Source of the DNA: Gemmatimonas aurantiaca T-27
GTDB lineage: Bacteria > Gemmatimonadota > Gemmatimonadetes > Gemmatimonadales > Gemmatimonadaceae
NCBI RefSeq assembly: GCF_000010305.1
Contig: NC_012489.1
Span: 2,797,646 to 2,861,645 of the forward strand
Direction of reading: 5' to 3'
Length of the DNA: 64,000 nucleotides
Made by a program: the position numbers and the translations under genes
The notes under the pieces: model-generated
Databases searched by the model: none
Told to the model about the DNA's origin: nothing
What the model saw: the letters and a program-made list of their open reading frames with translations, nothing else
Shown: positions 26,597-36,086 of the stretch, one piece after another
Layout: the number at the start of each line of letters is the position of its first letter
Position numbering within the stretch: the first letter of the stretch is position 1

Positions 26597-27841
26597 ATGA
26601 ACATTTCCATTACCCCGACCGAAACCGCAGGCGTCTCACGCCGCCTGCAGATCACGGTGCCGGCCGACACGGTGGCATCGTACGAAGACCAGGCGGCGCG
26701 CAAGTACGCGACCCAGGTGCGTCTCCCGGGCTTCCGTCCGGGCAAGGCGCCGCCATCGATGGTGCGCAAGCGCTTCCCCGAGGCCGTGCGCCAGGAAGCG
26801 ATCGAACTGGTCATCAATGACGCATTCCGTGAGGCGATTGATCGCGAGGGCTTCAAGCTCGCCGCGCAGCCTCATATCCACGACCTCAAGTCCGAGCCCG
26901 GTCAGCCGCTCGAGTTCGAGCTGCACTGCGAAGTGCGCCCCGAGCTGGCGCTCGAAAAGGTCGATGGCTTCACGATCACGCGTCGGGACACCACGGTCAC
27001 CGAAGAACTGATCGACGAGCAGATCGAGCGGCTGCGCGAGCAGAAGGCCGACTGGTCGCCGGTCGAGGAAAAGCCGGCGCCGGGTGACATGGTCACGGTG
27101 ATCCTGTCCACCGAAGAGACCGACGGTATCCTGCCCGAAGGCAAGGAATACCGTATCGTGCTCGGCGGCGGTCAGGCCATCCCGGGCATCGAAGAGCTGA
27201 TCATGGAGACGGCGCCTGGTGCGTCCTCCGAGAAGTCGGTACGCTGGCCGGAAGATTTCCCGGACGAATCGCAGCGTGGCGCCACGAAGCTCGTGCGGGT
27301 GCAGCTCAAGGACGTCAAGCGCAAGGCGCTGCCGGCGCTCGATGATGCCTTTGCCCGCGAGATCGGCGATTTCGACACCGTGCAGGTACTGCGTGACGCC
27401 GTCCGTACCGACATGGGTGAGCACAGCAAGCGTGAAGCCGATGCCGACGTGCGTGGCCAACTGATCGAGCAGATCGTGACGGCCAATCCGTTCGATGTAC
27501 CGAAGGCGTGGGTCATGCAGTTGGTTGATGGCTACATGCAGATGTACGGCGTGCCGGAAAACCAGAAGCAGACATTCACGCAGGAATTCATGCCGATGGC
27601 CGAGCGCCAGGTCCGTCGGGACCTGATCGTCGACACGTTGGCGGAACGTGAGTCGCTGACGGCCAGCGCGGCCGATGTCGATGCACGTGTCGAAGAGCTG
27701 GCGAAGGCCAGGAACGCCGATCCCGGGCAGGTGTACGCGCAGCTCCAGAAGGCGGGACGCCTGACGGAAGTCGAGCGCGAACTGACGGAAGATCGTGTGT
27801 TCGGCTGGCTGCTCGAAAAGAACCCCGTAACGGCCGCCTGA
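26597..27841 (+). CDS. tig: Trigger factor (ribosome-associated chaperone)
   Basis: Trigger factor (414 aa) binds the ribosomal exit tunnel and folds nascent chains. The ribosome-binding signature [16 protein letters not shown] lies near residues 49-64, matching the family GFRxGKxP motif. It is followed by the peptidyl-prolyl isomerase region ([20 protein letters not shown] to EDFPDE) and a helical C-terminal substrate-binding domain. The ATG at 26597 is chosen because the protein then begins MNISIT, as in homologues; upstream in-frame codons translate the C-rich tract. It is followed 40 bases later by clpP, the usual tig-clpP-clpX order. Confidence 0.95.
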   Translation: MNISITPTETAGVSRRLQITVPADTVASYEDQAARKYATQVRLPGFRPGKAPPSMVRKRFPEAVRQEAIELVINDAFREAIDREGFKLAAQPHIHDLKSEPGQPLEFELHCEVRPELALEKVDGFTITRRDTTVTEELIDEQIERLREQKADWSPVEEKPAPGDMVTVILSTEETDGILPEGKEYRIVLGGGQAIPGIEELIMETAPGASSEKSVRWPEDFPDESQRGATKLVRVQLKDVKRKALPALDDAFAREIGDFDTVQVLRDAVRTDMGEHSKREADADVRGQLIEQIVTANPFDVPKAWVMQLVDGYMQMYGVPENQKQTFTQEFMPMAERQVRRDLIVDTLAERESLTASAADVDARVEELAKARNADPGQVYAQLQKAGRLTEVERELTEDRVFGWLLEKNPVTAA

Positions 27842-27881
27842 GCTGCCGTCCGCACAGCATCCCATACTGGAGAGTCGCAGC

Positions 27882-28496
27882 ATGGCGTCGATCTACATGC
27901 CGTACATCATCGAGCGTTCGAGCCGTGGTGAGCGGACGTATGACATCTTCTCGCGGCTCCTCATGGACCGCATCATTTTCCTGGGGTCGCCGATCAACGA
28001 CGACGTCGCGAACATCATCATTGCCCAGATGCTGTTCCTCGATGCCGACAACCCCGAGAAGCCGATTCACCTGTACATCAACTCCCCGGGCGGCTCCGTG
28101 TCGGCCGGATTGGCGATGTATGACACGATGCAGTTCATCAAGGCGCCGGTGTACACCACCTGCATGGGTATGGCCGCGTCGATGGGGGCGTTCCTGCTCT
28201 GCGCCGGTGCCCCGGGCCACCGGGCAGCGCTGCCGCACAGCCGCATCATGATCCACCAGCCGTCTCAGAACGGCGGCGGCGGATCGGCGTCCGATATCGA
28301 AATCCAGGCCCGCGAAATCCTGTACCTGCGCGCCAAGATGAACGAACTGATGGCCAAGCACACCGGCCGTCAGGTGGAGCAGGTCGAGCGGGATACCGAC
28401 CGTGATCGGTTCATGAGCGCCGATGACGCCAAGGAATACGGCCTGATCGACAATGTGATCCAGGTCCAGGCCGAGCTGGTGGCCGCGACCCGCTGA
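27882..28496 (+). CDS. clpP: ATP-dependent Clp protease proteolytic subunit
   Basis: ClpP (204 aa) forms the tetradecameric serine peptidase chamber that degrades proteins fed by ClpX or ClpA. The catalytic serine is in [11 protein letters not shown], the histidine in HSRIMIHQP and the aspartate in the [10 protein letters not shown] region, so all three are present. The substrate-binding [18 protein letters not shown] is intact. GGAGA lies about 11 bases before the ATG. The gene is followed by a perfect 13-bp hairpin, which may lower readthrough into clpX. Confidence 0.97.
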   Translation: MASIYMPYIIERSSRGERTYDIFSRLLMDRIIFLGSPINDDVANIIIAQMLFLDADNPEKPIHLYINSPGGSVSAGLAMYDTMQFIKAPVYTTCMGMAASMGAFLLCAGAPGHRAALPHSRIMIHQPSQNGGGGSASDIEIQAREILYLRAKMNELMAKHTGRQVEQVERDTDRDRFMSADDAKEYGLIDNVIQVQAELVAATR

Positions 28497-28530
28497 TTGG
28501 GGCGCATCCGCCGCACATTTGTGGGGTAGT

Positions 28531-28560
28531 ACGAAGCCGGGGCCTGCGCCCCGGCTTCGT
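28531..28560. terminator. Perfect 13-bp hairpin between clpP and clpX
   Basis: ACGAAGCCGGGGC (28531-28543) pairs fully with GCCCCGGCTTCGT (28548-28560) around a CTGC loop. No T run follows, so it is not a classical intrinsic terminator on the plus strand; it could attenuate transcription or protect a 3' end. The rest of 28497-28791 holds a candidate clpX promoter and no gene. Confidence 0.55.
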
Positions 28561-28663
28561 GCGTTCGGGCCTCCCGGAGCCTTTCCGGGCACTGCGGCGG
28601 TGGTCAGGGCCGGCTACGGTTTCCGGCCCCACCTGCCGACACTCATCTCGGCGTGATCTTCGC

Positions 28664-28692
28664 TTGACCCTGTACGCCGAACAGGGTTAACT
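28664..28692 (+). promoter_or_regulatory. Candidate clpX promoter with an inverted repeat in its spacer
   Basis: TTGACC (28664-28669, five of six bases of the -35 consensus) is followed after exactly 17 bases by TTAACT (28687-28692, a weak -10). The inverted repeat CCCTGT and ACAGGG (28668-28673 and 28681-28686) lies almost entirely inside the spacer. It is 100 bases upstream of the clpX ATG, after the clpP hairpin, so clpX probably has its own regulated promoter. Confidence 0.5.
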
Positions 28693-28791
28693 CTCTACGC
28701 ATGTGCAACATGGGCCGCCACGGATGGTGGCGCCGGCCATGTGCGCTCAATCGGGGAGCCGGCCTCCCCCGCTGCCCTGCACCGGATCGCA

Positions 28792-30054
28792 ATGTCCCAC
28801 GACAAGCATCTACGCTGCTCTTTCTGCGGCAAGTCCAAGGACGCCGTCCGGAAGTTCATTTCCGGCCCGTCGGTCTACATCTGCAACGAGTGCATCGCGC
28901 TCTGCAATGAGATCCTGGCGGAAGACGAGGAGCGCGAGGTCGCGGAATCGATCACGCAGGTCCCCACGCCGCGCGAGATCAAGAACACGCTCGATCAGTA
29001 CGTCATCGGGCAGGACCTGGCCAAGAAGGCGCTGTCAGTGGCGGTGTACAACCACTACAAGCGCATCAATGCGTCCAGTTCGGCCCGTGAAGACGACGTG
29101 GAACTCGACAAGTCGAACATCCTGCTGATCGGCCCCACGGGCGTCGGCAAGACGCTGCTTGCACAGACGTTGGCGCGTATTCTGGACGTCCCGTTCACGA
29201 TCGCCGATGCCACCACGCTCACCGAAGCCGGCTACGTCGGCGAAGACGTGGAGAACATCCTCGTGCGCCTGTTGCAGGCCGGTGACTTCAATGTCGCCGA
29301 GTGCGAGCGTGGCATCGTGTACATCGACGAAATCGACAAGATCGCGCGCAAGTCGGAAAACCCGAGCATCACGCGTGACGTGTCGGGCGAAGGTGTGCAG
29401 CAGGCGCTGCTCAAGATCCTGGAAGGCACGGTGGCCAGTGTGCCACCACAGGGTGGCCGTAAGCACCCGCAGCAGGAGTACATCCAGATCAACACGAAGG
29501 ACATCCTCTTCATTTGTGGTGGAGCCTTCGACGGTCTGGAGAAAATCATCGAGGCCCGCACGGGCCGTCGCATGATCGGCTTTGGCGACGAAAAGCCGGA
29601 CACGAAGGTGGTGTCCATCGGCAAGACCACCCCCAAGACTCCGTTTGCCGAAGTCGAGCCCGATGACCTGCTCCGCTTTGGCATTATCCCCGAGCTCGTG
29701 GGTCGCCTCCCCGTCTGTGTGCCCCTCGAGGCCCTCGACGAAGAAGCGCTCATGTCCATCCTCAAGGAACCGAAGAACGCGCTGACCAAGCAGTACCAGC
29801 GCCTCTTCGATCTCGAGGAAGTGAAGATCACCTTCGAAGAGTCGGCGTTGCGCGCCGTGGCCGCCAAGGCCCTCAGGCGCGGCACCGGTGCGCGAGGTCT
29901 GCGCGCCATTCTCGAAGAGACCCTGCTCGACACCATGTTCGAACTGCCGACGCGAGAGGATGTCGTGGAGGTGCGAGTCACCGAAGCGGCCGTACAAAAC
30001 GGCGGACCTCCGCTCCTCGAGATCGCGCCCAAGCGGCAGAAGAAGGAAGCCTGA
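28792..30054 (+). CDS. clpX: ATP-dependent Clp protease ATP-binding subunit ClpX
   Basis: ClpX (420 aa) unfolds tagged proteins and threads them into ClpP. The N-terminal zinc-binding domain has its four cysteines ([11 protein letters not shown] and CNECIALC). The AAA+ core shows Walker A GPTGVGKT, the pore-loop motif GYVGEDVE, Walker [11 protein letters not shown] and the ClpP-docking loop IGFGDE, so it can pair with the adjacent ClpP. The ATG at 28792 gives the usual [13 protein letters not shown] start, although the frame is open a little upstream. lon follows after 35 bases. Confidence 0.96.
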   Translation: MSHDKHLRCSFCGKSKDAVRKFISGPSVYICNECIALCNEILAEDEEREVAESITQVPTPREIKNTLDQYVIGQDLAKKALSVAVYNHYKRINASSSAREDDVELDKSNILLIGPTGVGKTLLAQTLARILDVPFTIADATTLTEAGYVGEDVENILVRLLQAGDFNVAECERGIVYIDEIDKIARKSENPSITRDVSGEGVQQALLKILEGTVASVPPQGGRKHPQQEYIQINTKDILFICGGAFDGLEKIIEARTGRRMIGFGDEKPDTKVVSIGKTTPKTPFAEVEPDDLLRFGIIPELVGRLPVCVPLEALDEEALMSILKEPKNALTKQYQRLFDLEEVKITFEESALRAVAAKALRRGTGARGLRAILEETLLDTMFELPTREDVVEVRVTEAAVQNGGPPLLEIAPKRQKKEA

Positions 30055-30089
30055 CCACACCACGCTCTTCAAGGACCGGCAGCCACAGG

Positions 30090-32531
30090 TTGCCGGTCCT
30101 TCCGCTTCGCGACGTTGTGTTGTTCCCCCACGTCGCCATGCCGCTGCTCATCGGCCGCGCCGGATCGCTCGCGGCAGTGGCCGAGGCCCTCGAAGACACG
30201 CGCGAATTGCTGCTGGTGACGCAGCGTGATCCCGAGGTCGCTCTGCCGACGGGGAACGATCTGTATCGCATTGGCGTGCGCGCACGACTGCAGCAGGCCA
30301 GCCGGGTGTCCGGTGGCACCATGAAGATCCTCGTGGATGCCACCGAACGCGTCATCGTGCGCCGCTTTGGTGTGCACAAGCCGAAGAGCGCCAAGGCGAC
30401 TCCGCTCCTGGAAGCGCGGGTGGATGCGTTTCCGCTCACCAGACCAACCAAGAAGACCGCCGAACAGACGTCGGCTCAGGTACGACACGCGCTGGCGCTG
30501 TTCGAGGAGTACGCCGGACTGCATCGTCGGCTGGCGCCCGAAGTGGTGGGGATGCTGCAGAGCCTCGAACACGAGGAGCGCATTGCCTATGGCATCGCCG
30601 CCCATCTGCAGATCACCATCGACCAGCGCCAGCAGCTCCTGGCCGCCGAGTCCCTGAGTGGCCTGGCCGAACAGCTCACACAGGTGTTGGGCAGCGAACT
30701 CGAACTGCTGAAGCTCGAGCGCAAGATCGATGATCAGGTGCGCAGCTCACTGTTCCAGAACCAGCGCGAGTTTTTCCTGCAGGAACAACTGCGGGTCATT
30801 CATCGTGAGCTCGGCCAGGACGATGGTGACGAGTTCGAGGATTTGGCCAAACAGATCGCCGCGCTCGGTTTGCCGGAGGCCGTGGAAACACGTGCGAACC
30901 GCGAACTGCGCCGCATCCGTCGTAGTTCGCCCACGTCTCCCGACGCCGCAGTGTCCCGCGGATGGCTGGACTGGGTGCTCGCGCTGCCCTGGAACGTGCG
31001 CACCGAAGACACGACCGATGTCGACGCGGCGCGCACGTTACTCGAGGAAGATCATTTTGGCCTCGAAGAGGTGAAGGAGCGCATCCTCGATCACATCGCA
31101 GTGCTCGGCCGGGTGGGCACACAGCAGGGATCGATTCTCTGTCTGGTGGGGCCACCGGGCGTCGGCAAGACATCACTCGGCCGTTCGATCGCCAAAGCCC
31201 TGGGCCGTCGCTTCGTGCGTATGGCCTTGGGTGGTGTGCGCGATGAAGCCGAGATTCGCGGCCATCGTCGAACGTATATCGGATCGATGCCGGGGCGCAT
31301 TCTGCAGGCCATGCGTCGCGCCGAATCGATGAATCCCGTGATCCTGCTCGACGAGATCGACAAGTTGGGCAGCGATTGGCGCGGTGACCCCGCCGCCGCG
31401 CTGCTCGAGGTGCTCGATCCGGAGCAGAACAAGGCTTTCAACGATCACTATCTCGAAGTCGACTACGACCTGTCGCAGGTCCTGTTCGTCACCACGGCCA
31501 ATTCGCTGAGCGGTATTCCTGAGGCCCTGCGCGATCGCATGGAGATCATCCGCCTGCCCGGGTACCTCGAAGGCGAAAAGCTGGCCATTGCGCGTCGGTA
31601 CCTCGTACCCAAGCAGCTCGGCGCGAACGGCGTGCCGGTGGCGCAGGTGACGCTGGCCGACGATGTGCTGCCCGCCATGATTCGCGGCTGGACCCGGGAG
31701 AGTGGCGTGCGCGATCTCGAGCGGCGGATTGCCCGCCTGAGTCGCAAGCTCGCCCGTCGCAGTTGGGCGGACCACACGCAGGTGACGGTGGTCCGGGATG
31801 AACTGCCGGCCCTGCTCGGTCCCATTCAGCATCTCGATGACGAACACGCGCTCGAGGATCAGGTGGGCGTGGCATCGGGACTGGCCTATACGAGCACCGG
31901 CGGCGAGCTGCTGGAGATCGAAGTCAGTGTGGTGCCTGGTCGTGGCCGCGTGCAGCTCACCGGCACGCTCGGCGACGTGATCAAGGAGTCGGCCGCAGCA
32001 GCGCTGAGCTATGTGCGGGCGCGCGCATCGGCATTGGGCCTCTCCCCCGACTTCTATCGGGAGCGGGACATTCATGTGCACCTGCCCGCCGGCGCCACCC
32101 CCAAGGATGGTCCGTCGGCCGGTATCGCGTTGGCCACCGCGCTCACCAGTGCCCTGACCGGCATTCCCGTGCGCGGCGATATCGCCATGACCGGTGAGGT
32201 CACGTTGCGTGGACGCGTGTTGCCCATTGGTGGTGTGCGTGAGAAGGGCGTCGCCGCCCACCGCCATCGTCTGAAGCACGTGATCATTCCGCAGGGCAAC
32301 GCGAAGGACCTGAGTGAACTGCCGGAAGACGTGCGCAACGGCGTCGAGTGGCACATCGTGAAGACGATGGACGAAGTGCTCGAGCTGGCACTGCGTCAGA
32401 AGCCGGTGGGTCTTTCGGAAGCGGCGGCCGCTGTTGCACCCACGGCCCGTTCGAGGTCGTCGCGATCGCGGCCCCGCGCACCGCAGCAGGATGGCGTGTT
32501 GGTGCATACCGACCAGGGAGCACCCACATGA
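30090..32531 (+). CDS. lon: Lon protease (ATP-dependent, AAA+ serine protease)
   Basis: Lon (813 aa) degrades misfolded and regulatory proteins. It has the N-terminal substrate domain ([20 protein letters not shown]), a coiled linker, Walker A GPPGVGKT, Walker B ILLDEIDK and the C-terminal protease domain with the catalytic dyad: Ser in [15 protein letters not shown] and Lys in [12 protein letters not shown]. The start is an inferred TTG at 30090, because homologues begin at this point and no ATG or GTG exists in frame between it and the clpX stop. AAGGA lies 14 bases upstream. The last 30 residues are an unconserved Arg/Ser-rich tail. It overlaps engB by ATGA. Confidence 0.95.
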   Translation: MPVLPLRDVVLFPHVAMPLLIGRAGSLAAVAEALEDTRELLLVTQRDPEVALPTGNDLYRIGVRARLQQASRVSGGTMKILVDATERVIVRRFGVHKPKSAKATPLLEARVDAFPLTRPTKKTAEQTSAQVRHALALFEEYAGLHRRLAPEVVGMLQSLEHEERIAYGIAAHLQITIDQRQQLLAAESLSGLAEQLTQVLGSELELLKLERKIDDQVRSSLFQNQREFFLQEQLRVIHRELGQDDGDEFEDLAKQIAALGLPEAVETRANRELRRIRRSSPTSPDAAVSRGWLDWVLALPWNVRTEDTTDVDAARTLLEEDHFGLEEVKERILDHIAVLGRVGTQQGSILCLVGPPGVGKTSLGRSIAKALGRRFVRMALGGVRDEAEIRGHRRTYIGSMPGRILQAMRRAESMNPVILLDEIDKLGSDWRGDPAAALLEVLDPEQNKAFNDHYLEVDYDLSQVLFVTTANSLSGIPEALRDRMEIIRLPGYLEGEKLAIARRYLVPKQLGANGVPVAQVTLADDVLPAMIRGWTRESGVRDLERRIARLSRKLARRSWADHTQVTVVRDELPALLGPIQHLDDEHALEDQVGVASGLAYTSTGGELLEIEVSVVPGRGRVQLTGTLGDVIKESAAAALSYVRARASALGLSPDFYRERDIHVHLPAGATPKDGPSAGIALATALTSALTGIPVRGDIAMTGEVTLRGRVLPIGGVREKGVAAHRHRLKHVIIPQGNAKDLSELPEDVRNGVEWHIVKTMDEVLELALRQKPVGLSEAAAAVAPTARSRSSRSRPRAPQQDGVLVHTDQGAPT

Positions 32532-33181
32532 CCGAATCGGGGACGCCGACCGGCACACCCGATCCGATGGTCATCCGTCATCTCGAATATCTCGGCCCCA
32601 TGGCCACCATCGATGGCTGGCGGCCCGAGATCACTCTGCCGGAGATCGCGTTTGTCGGGCGTTCGAACGTGGGCAAGAGCTCGCTGCTCAACAAGCTGAT
32701 GCGTCGCAAGTCGTTCGCGCGTGTGAGCACCACGCCGGGCCGTACGCGCGAGATTCATTTCTTCGATGTGAACCACCAGTTCGTGCTGGCCGACCTTCCG
32801 GGGTATGGGTACGCGCGCATCAGCAAAGAACGAAAGGCCGAATGGCGCCCGCTGATCGAAGGGTACCTCGGCACCAGTCCACGACTGCAGGGTGTGGTGC
32901 AACTGCTCGACGTACGCCACGACCCCACCAATGACGACTACGTCATGATGGACTTTCTGGCCGATGTCGGGGTACCCACCATCGTGGCCATCACCAAGAT
33001 CGACAAGCTCAAGCCAGCGCAAGCTCGGGCGCGTGTAGAGGAGCTGTCCAAGCGCCTGGGGCTCGACGCGGATCAGGTCGTGCCGTTTTCGGCGCATACC
33101 GGCGCTGGCCGCGATGAACTGGCCTCGGCGTTGATGCAGCTATTGGCGATGCCTGACTGGAGAACAACGGAGGAGGAGTGA
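32528..33181 (+). CDS. engB: Ribosome biogenesis GTP-binding protein EngB (YihA/YsxC)
   Basis: EngB (217 aa) is a small GTPase for large-subunit ribosome assembly. The G motifs are visible: G1 [10 protein letters not shown]2 region TTPGRT, G3 DLPGYGYA, G4 TKID and the G5 region FSAHTG. The ATG at 32528 overlaps the lon stop (ATGA) and gives a normal length plus a short Thr/Pro-rich N-terminus. The following lipoprotein gene overlaps its stop, so it lies in one operon with lon. Confidence 0.94.
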   Translation: MTESGTPTGTPDPMVIRHLEYLGPMATIDGWRPEITLPEIAFVGRSNVGKSSLLNKLMRRKSFARVSTTPGRTREIHFFDVNHQFVLADLPGYGYARISKERKAEWRPLIEGYLGTSPRLQGVVQLLDVRHDPTNDDYVMMDFLADVGVPTIVAITKIDKLKPAQARARVEELSKRLGLDADQVVPFSAHTGAGRDELASALMQLLAMPDWRTTEEE

Positions 33182-33864
33182 TGCGGCGCGCACCGGGCAT
33201 TCGCAGACTCATGTGGCTTCCGGCCTGTTTCGCCTTGCTGGCGTGTGCGGGCGCATCATCGGTACCCGCACAGACGCCAGCGTCAGCGAGCAGGCTGCCT
33301 GGCATCTCGGGCGATACGCTCGATCCGAATTGGGTCCCGGTGGGCTTCGGCACGCTGCGACAGGACGACATCGCGCTCAAGACATCGCCGTCGTCGGGGC
33401 TGCAGGTACGCGCCATTCCCGTGGACGAGCGATTCATCCGGCTACTGTCTCCCGATTCGTATCGGGCATTGCGTGAGCTGGTGAATGGCAACGAGCCCAA
33501 GCTGCAGGCCATTCGTGAACGCAACCGCCTGCCGCACTACTCGGTCTGGTACGTCAGCTTCTTTGCGATCGAGCAGGGCGAGACACGATTCTCGCCGCAG
33601 GAGTTCATCATCGCCAACACGGGCCGGGACTTTCGCCCGCTCGATATGGTGCCGCTGACGCCAGGCTTCGGCGAATACCGACTCCGGCAGCGCGAGGTCC
33701 AGTCGGCGTTGCTGGTCTTCGATGGGCAGCTCGACCTCAATCAGCCCGTGAGCGCCAAGATGGAAAGTGTCCCCACTGCGACGGATTGGGCCTCGGTGCT
33801 GCAACGCGTGGAACGGGAACGGGCCGCGGTGCGGTCGCGGGCAGGGGCCAAAAAGCGGTTCTGA
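33181..33864 (+). CDS. Putative lipoprotein of unknown function
   Basis: I do not recognise this 227-aa protein. It has an Arg-rich start, a hydrophobic stretch and a good lipobox (ALLAC, Cys22), followed by a Ser/Pro/Ala linker, so it should be exported and lipid-anchored. The mature part is mixed alpha/beta without cysteines; the segments PHYSVWYVSFFAIEQGETRF and FRPLDMVPLTPGFGEYRLRQ look like an ordered core. The ATG at 33181 shares a base with the engB stop and has GGAGGA upstream, so translation is coupled to engB. It converges with the Nudix gene with only one base between the stops. Confidence 0.7.
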   Translation: MRRAPGIRRLMWLPACFALLACAGASSVPAQTPASASRLPGISGDTLDPNWVPVGFGTLRQDDIALKTSPSSGLQVRAIPVDERFIRLLSPDSYRALRELVNGNEPKLQAIRERNRLPHYSVWYVSFFAIEQGETRFSPQEFIIANTGRDFRPLDMVPLTPGFGEYRLRQREVQSALLVFDGQLDLNQPVSAKMESVPTATDWASVLQRVERERAAVRSRAGAKKRF

Positions 33865-33865
33865 G

Positions 33866-34462
33866 TTACGGGGGACCTGAAACGGGGGCTCGCAGTACAT
33901 CCTCCACCGCCCCCGCATCACCACTCCGCAGTAGCCACATGGCATGGCGTACCGCCTCGTGCTCGCGCGGCCAGGCCAGCTCCTGCAGCGCCTCATCGGC
34001 CGTGCGCCAACCGGCCAGATCGTGCTCCTCGCTCAGCGCCACGGTGTCATCCGATACATCGGCGTGCACGATGGCGGCGAACACCAGCGCCAGTTGCACC
34101 GTGTCCGTGACCGGGATGTAGAACGGATTCACCGCGAGATTGTACAGGCGATCCACGGCGAAGCCGGTCTCCTCGAAGACCTCGCGACAGGCCGCTGCAG
34201 CGGGCCGCTCCCCGGCCTCGATACGCCCATGCACAATCTCCCAGGCTCCGGTGCATCGCGTTCCGGCCGCGCGGCGCAGGGTGAGTACCCGCCAGCGGGC
34301 CGGAAACACGCCCTCCGGGGCGGGGGCCAGCACGACCACGTCCACAATCCGGGCCGCAATGCGCGTCACATCACGGGAGACGTCCCCGGTGACAGGAGGG
34401 TGTGCCGAGTCGGCACGGGTTGCTCCGTCATGTGCGGCCTCGCCGTTCGGTACACCAGCCAT
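33866..34462 (-). CDS. Nudix hydrolase
   Basis: This 198-aa protein carries a perfect Nudix box, G-x5-E-x7-REVFEETGF (GRIEAGERPAAAACREVFEE then TGF) at about residues 78-100, the site that binds the divalent metal and hydrolyses a nucleoside diphosphate linked to some group X. The substrate cannot be told. The first 30 residues are unconserved and may not be translated; a later start is possible. It is transcribed away from trpE, with 94 bases between the two starts. Confidence 0.88.
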   Translation of the reverse strand: MAGVPNGEAAHDGATRADSAHPPVTGDVSRDVTRIAARIVDVVVLAPAPEGVFPARWRVLTLRRAAGTRCTGAWEIVHGRIEAGERPAAAACREVFEETGFAVDRLYNLAVNPFYIPVTDTVQLALVFAAIVHADVSDDTVALSEEHDLAGWRTADEALQELAWPREHEAVRHAMWLLRSGDAGAVEDVLRAPVSGPP

Positions 34463-34556
34463 CTCGACACCTCGCGTGAAATCACCATCCCCAGGTCACG
34501 GGAATGCTAGGGAGTCGCTTGCCCTTCAGCGAGCGGCGCGGCGACCTTTCAACCCG

Positions 34557-36056
34557 ATGACTACGCTCGACGAATTCCGCTCCCGTGCTGCAGGCTGCCA
34601 GTCCACCGGCGGCCTCGTGCCGGTTTGGAGCGACTGCCTGCTCGACCTCTGCACGCCTGTCTCCGCCTTTGCGAAGCTGCGGCGTGGCCCTTTTGCGTTC
34701 CTGCTCGAATCCGCGGTCACGCGGGGCGAGGCGTGGTCGCGCTATACGTATCTGGGGACCGAGCCGCGCGGCGCATGGCGACTGCGCGATGGTGTGGTGG
34801 AAGACTGGACGGCCGAATCGGGTTGGTACGGTGCACGCACGCCGGAGGATCCCATCGCCGATCTGCGCGGCATTGTGCGTGACATGAACCCCGTGGACGC
34901 CCCCGAGTTGGGTGCGCTCTGGAGTGGTGCGTTTGGGTTCTTCTCGTACGACGTGGTGCGTCACATCGAGCGACTGCCCCATGCCCCGCCCCGCGCGTTG
35001 AGTTACCCCGACGCCTGCTTTGTCTTCACCGACGCGCTGGTGGTGATCGACAATTGGCGTGGGCAGGCCCGTGTGATTGTGTCGGTACCGGTCGCGGCGG
35101 GCAGCGATGCGGCCACGCTGGAGGCGCAATACCACAAGGCGGTGGCCACCCTCGACGAGACGATCGCACGCCTGCAAGGACCTGAGACGTTGCCACCGCT
35201 CACGTTGAACGAACGTGCAGCACCGGCCACGGCGGTCTCGAAGTATCCACGCGAAGATTTCCTGCGCGATGTCGATCGCATCAAGGAGTACATCCTTGCC
35301 GGCGATGTTTTTCAGGCTCTGCTCGCGCGGCGCATGGAAGTGCCGCTCGATTTCGATACGACGACGCTGTACCGTGCCCTGCGCGCGCTGAATCCGTCGC
35401 CGTACATGTATCACCTCTTTCTCGACGGCCTGGAACTGGTGGGCAGTTCGCCGGAACTCCTGGTACGTGTGGCCGATGGTCGTCTCACCGTGCGCCCCAT
35501 CGCCGGCACCCGTCCGCGCGGCAAGACGCAGGAAGAGGATGACGCGCTGGCCGCCGAATTGCTCGCCGACGAAAAGGAGCGTGCGGAACACGTCATGCTG
35601 GTGGACCTCGGTCGCAATGACGTGGGTCGTCTCGCGAAGTACGGTACGGTAGAGGTCACCGACCTGATGGTGGTGGAGCGCTACTCGCATGTGTTCCACA
35701 TCGTCAGTCAGGTGGAAGGCGAGTTGGCCGATGGGTCGAGTGCCCTCGATGCGTTCCGCGCGGTGTTCCCGGCGGGCACCATGACCGGCGCTCCCAAGGT
35801 GCGCGCCATGGAGATCATCGACGAACTCGAGCCTGAACGCCGCGGTGCGTACGCCGGTGCGCTGGGCGTGATCGGCGCGGGCGATACCCGCATGGATCTT
35901 GCCATCACCATCCGTACCTGTGTGATTGCGGATGGCGTCGCCTCGGTGCAGGCCGGTGCGGGCATCGTGTACGACTCGGTCCCCGAACGCGAGTGGGAAG
36001 AGACCGAAAACAAGGCGCGCGCCATGCTGACCGCCATCGGACGGGCGCGTGGTTGA
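34557..36056 (+). CDS. trpE: Anthranilate synthase component I
   Basis: TrpE (499 aa) makes anthranilate from chorismate with ammonia supplied by TrpG. The N-terminal FAFLLESAV contains the LLES motif that binds tryptophan for feedback inhibition. The catalytic part shows PIAGTRPRG, where Ala (not the Lys of PabB) supports anthranilate rather than aminodeoxychorismate synthesis, and GTMTGAPKVRAMEIIDELEP. The ATG at 34557 fits the family N-terminus. No trpG or other trp gene follows within the window, so the amidotransferase must be encoded elsewhere. Confidence 0.93.
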   Translation: MTTLDEFRSRAAGCQSTGGLVPVWSDCLLDLCTPVSAFAKLRRGPFAFLLESAVTRGEAWSRYTYLGTEPRGAWRLRDGVVEDWTAESGWYGARTPEDPIADLRGIVRDMNPVDAPELGALWSGAFGFFSYDVVRHIERLPHAPPRALSYPDACFVFTDALVVIDNWRGQARVIVSVPVAAGSDAATLEAQYHKAVATLDETIARLQGPETLPPLTLNERAAPATAVSKYPREDFLRDVDRIKEYILAGDVFQALLARRMEVPLDFDTTTLYRALRALNPSPYMYHLFLDGLELVGSSPELLVRVADGRLTVRPIAGTRPRGKTQEEDDALAAELLADEKERAEHVMLVDLGRNDVGRLAKYGTVEVTDLMVVERYSHVFHIVSQVEGELADGSSALDAFRAVFPAGTMTGAPKVRAMEIIDELEPERRGAYAGALGVIGAGDTRMDLAITIRTCVIADGVASVQAGAGIVYDSVPEREWEETENKARAMLTAIGRARG

Positions 36057-36086
36057 ACACCGGCCGGAACGCCATGAGGCGCGCGC

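Noticed and set aside
34140-34556. Longer N-terminus for TrpE
   Set aside because: The region is antisense to the Nudix gene and has no TrpE-like residues; the family N-terminus begins at 34557.
34557-36056. PabB (aminodeoxychorismate synthase) instead of TrpE
   Set aside because: The active-site segment reads PIAGTRPRG, lacking the Lys of PabB (PIKGT), and the tryptophan-binding LLES motif is present.
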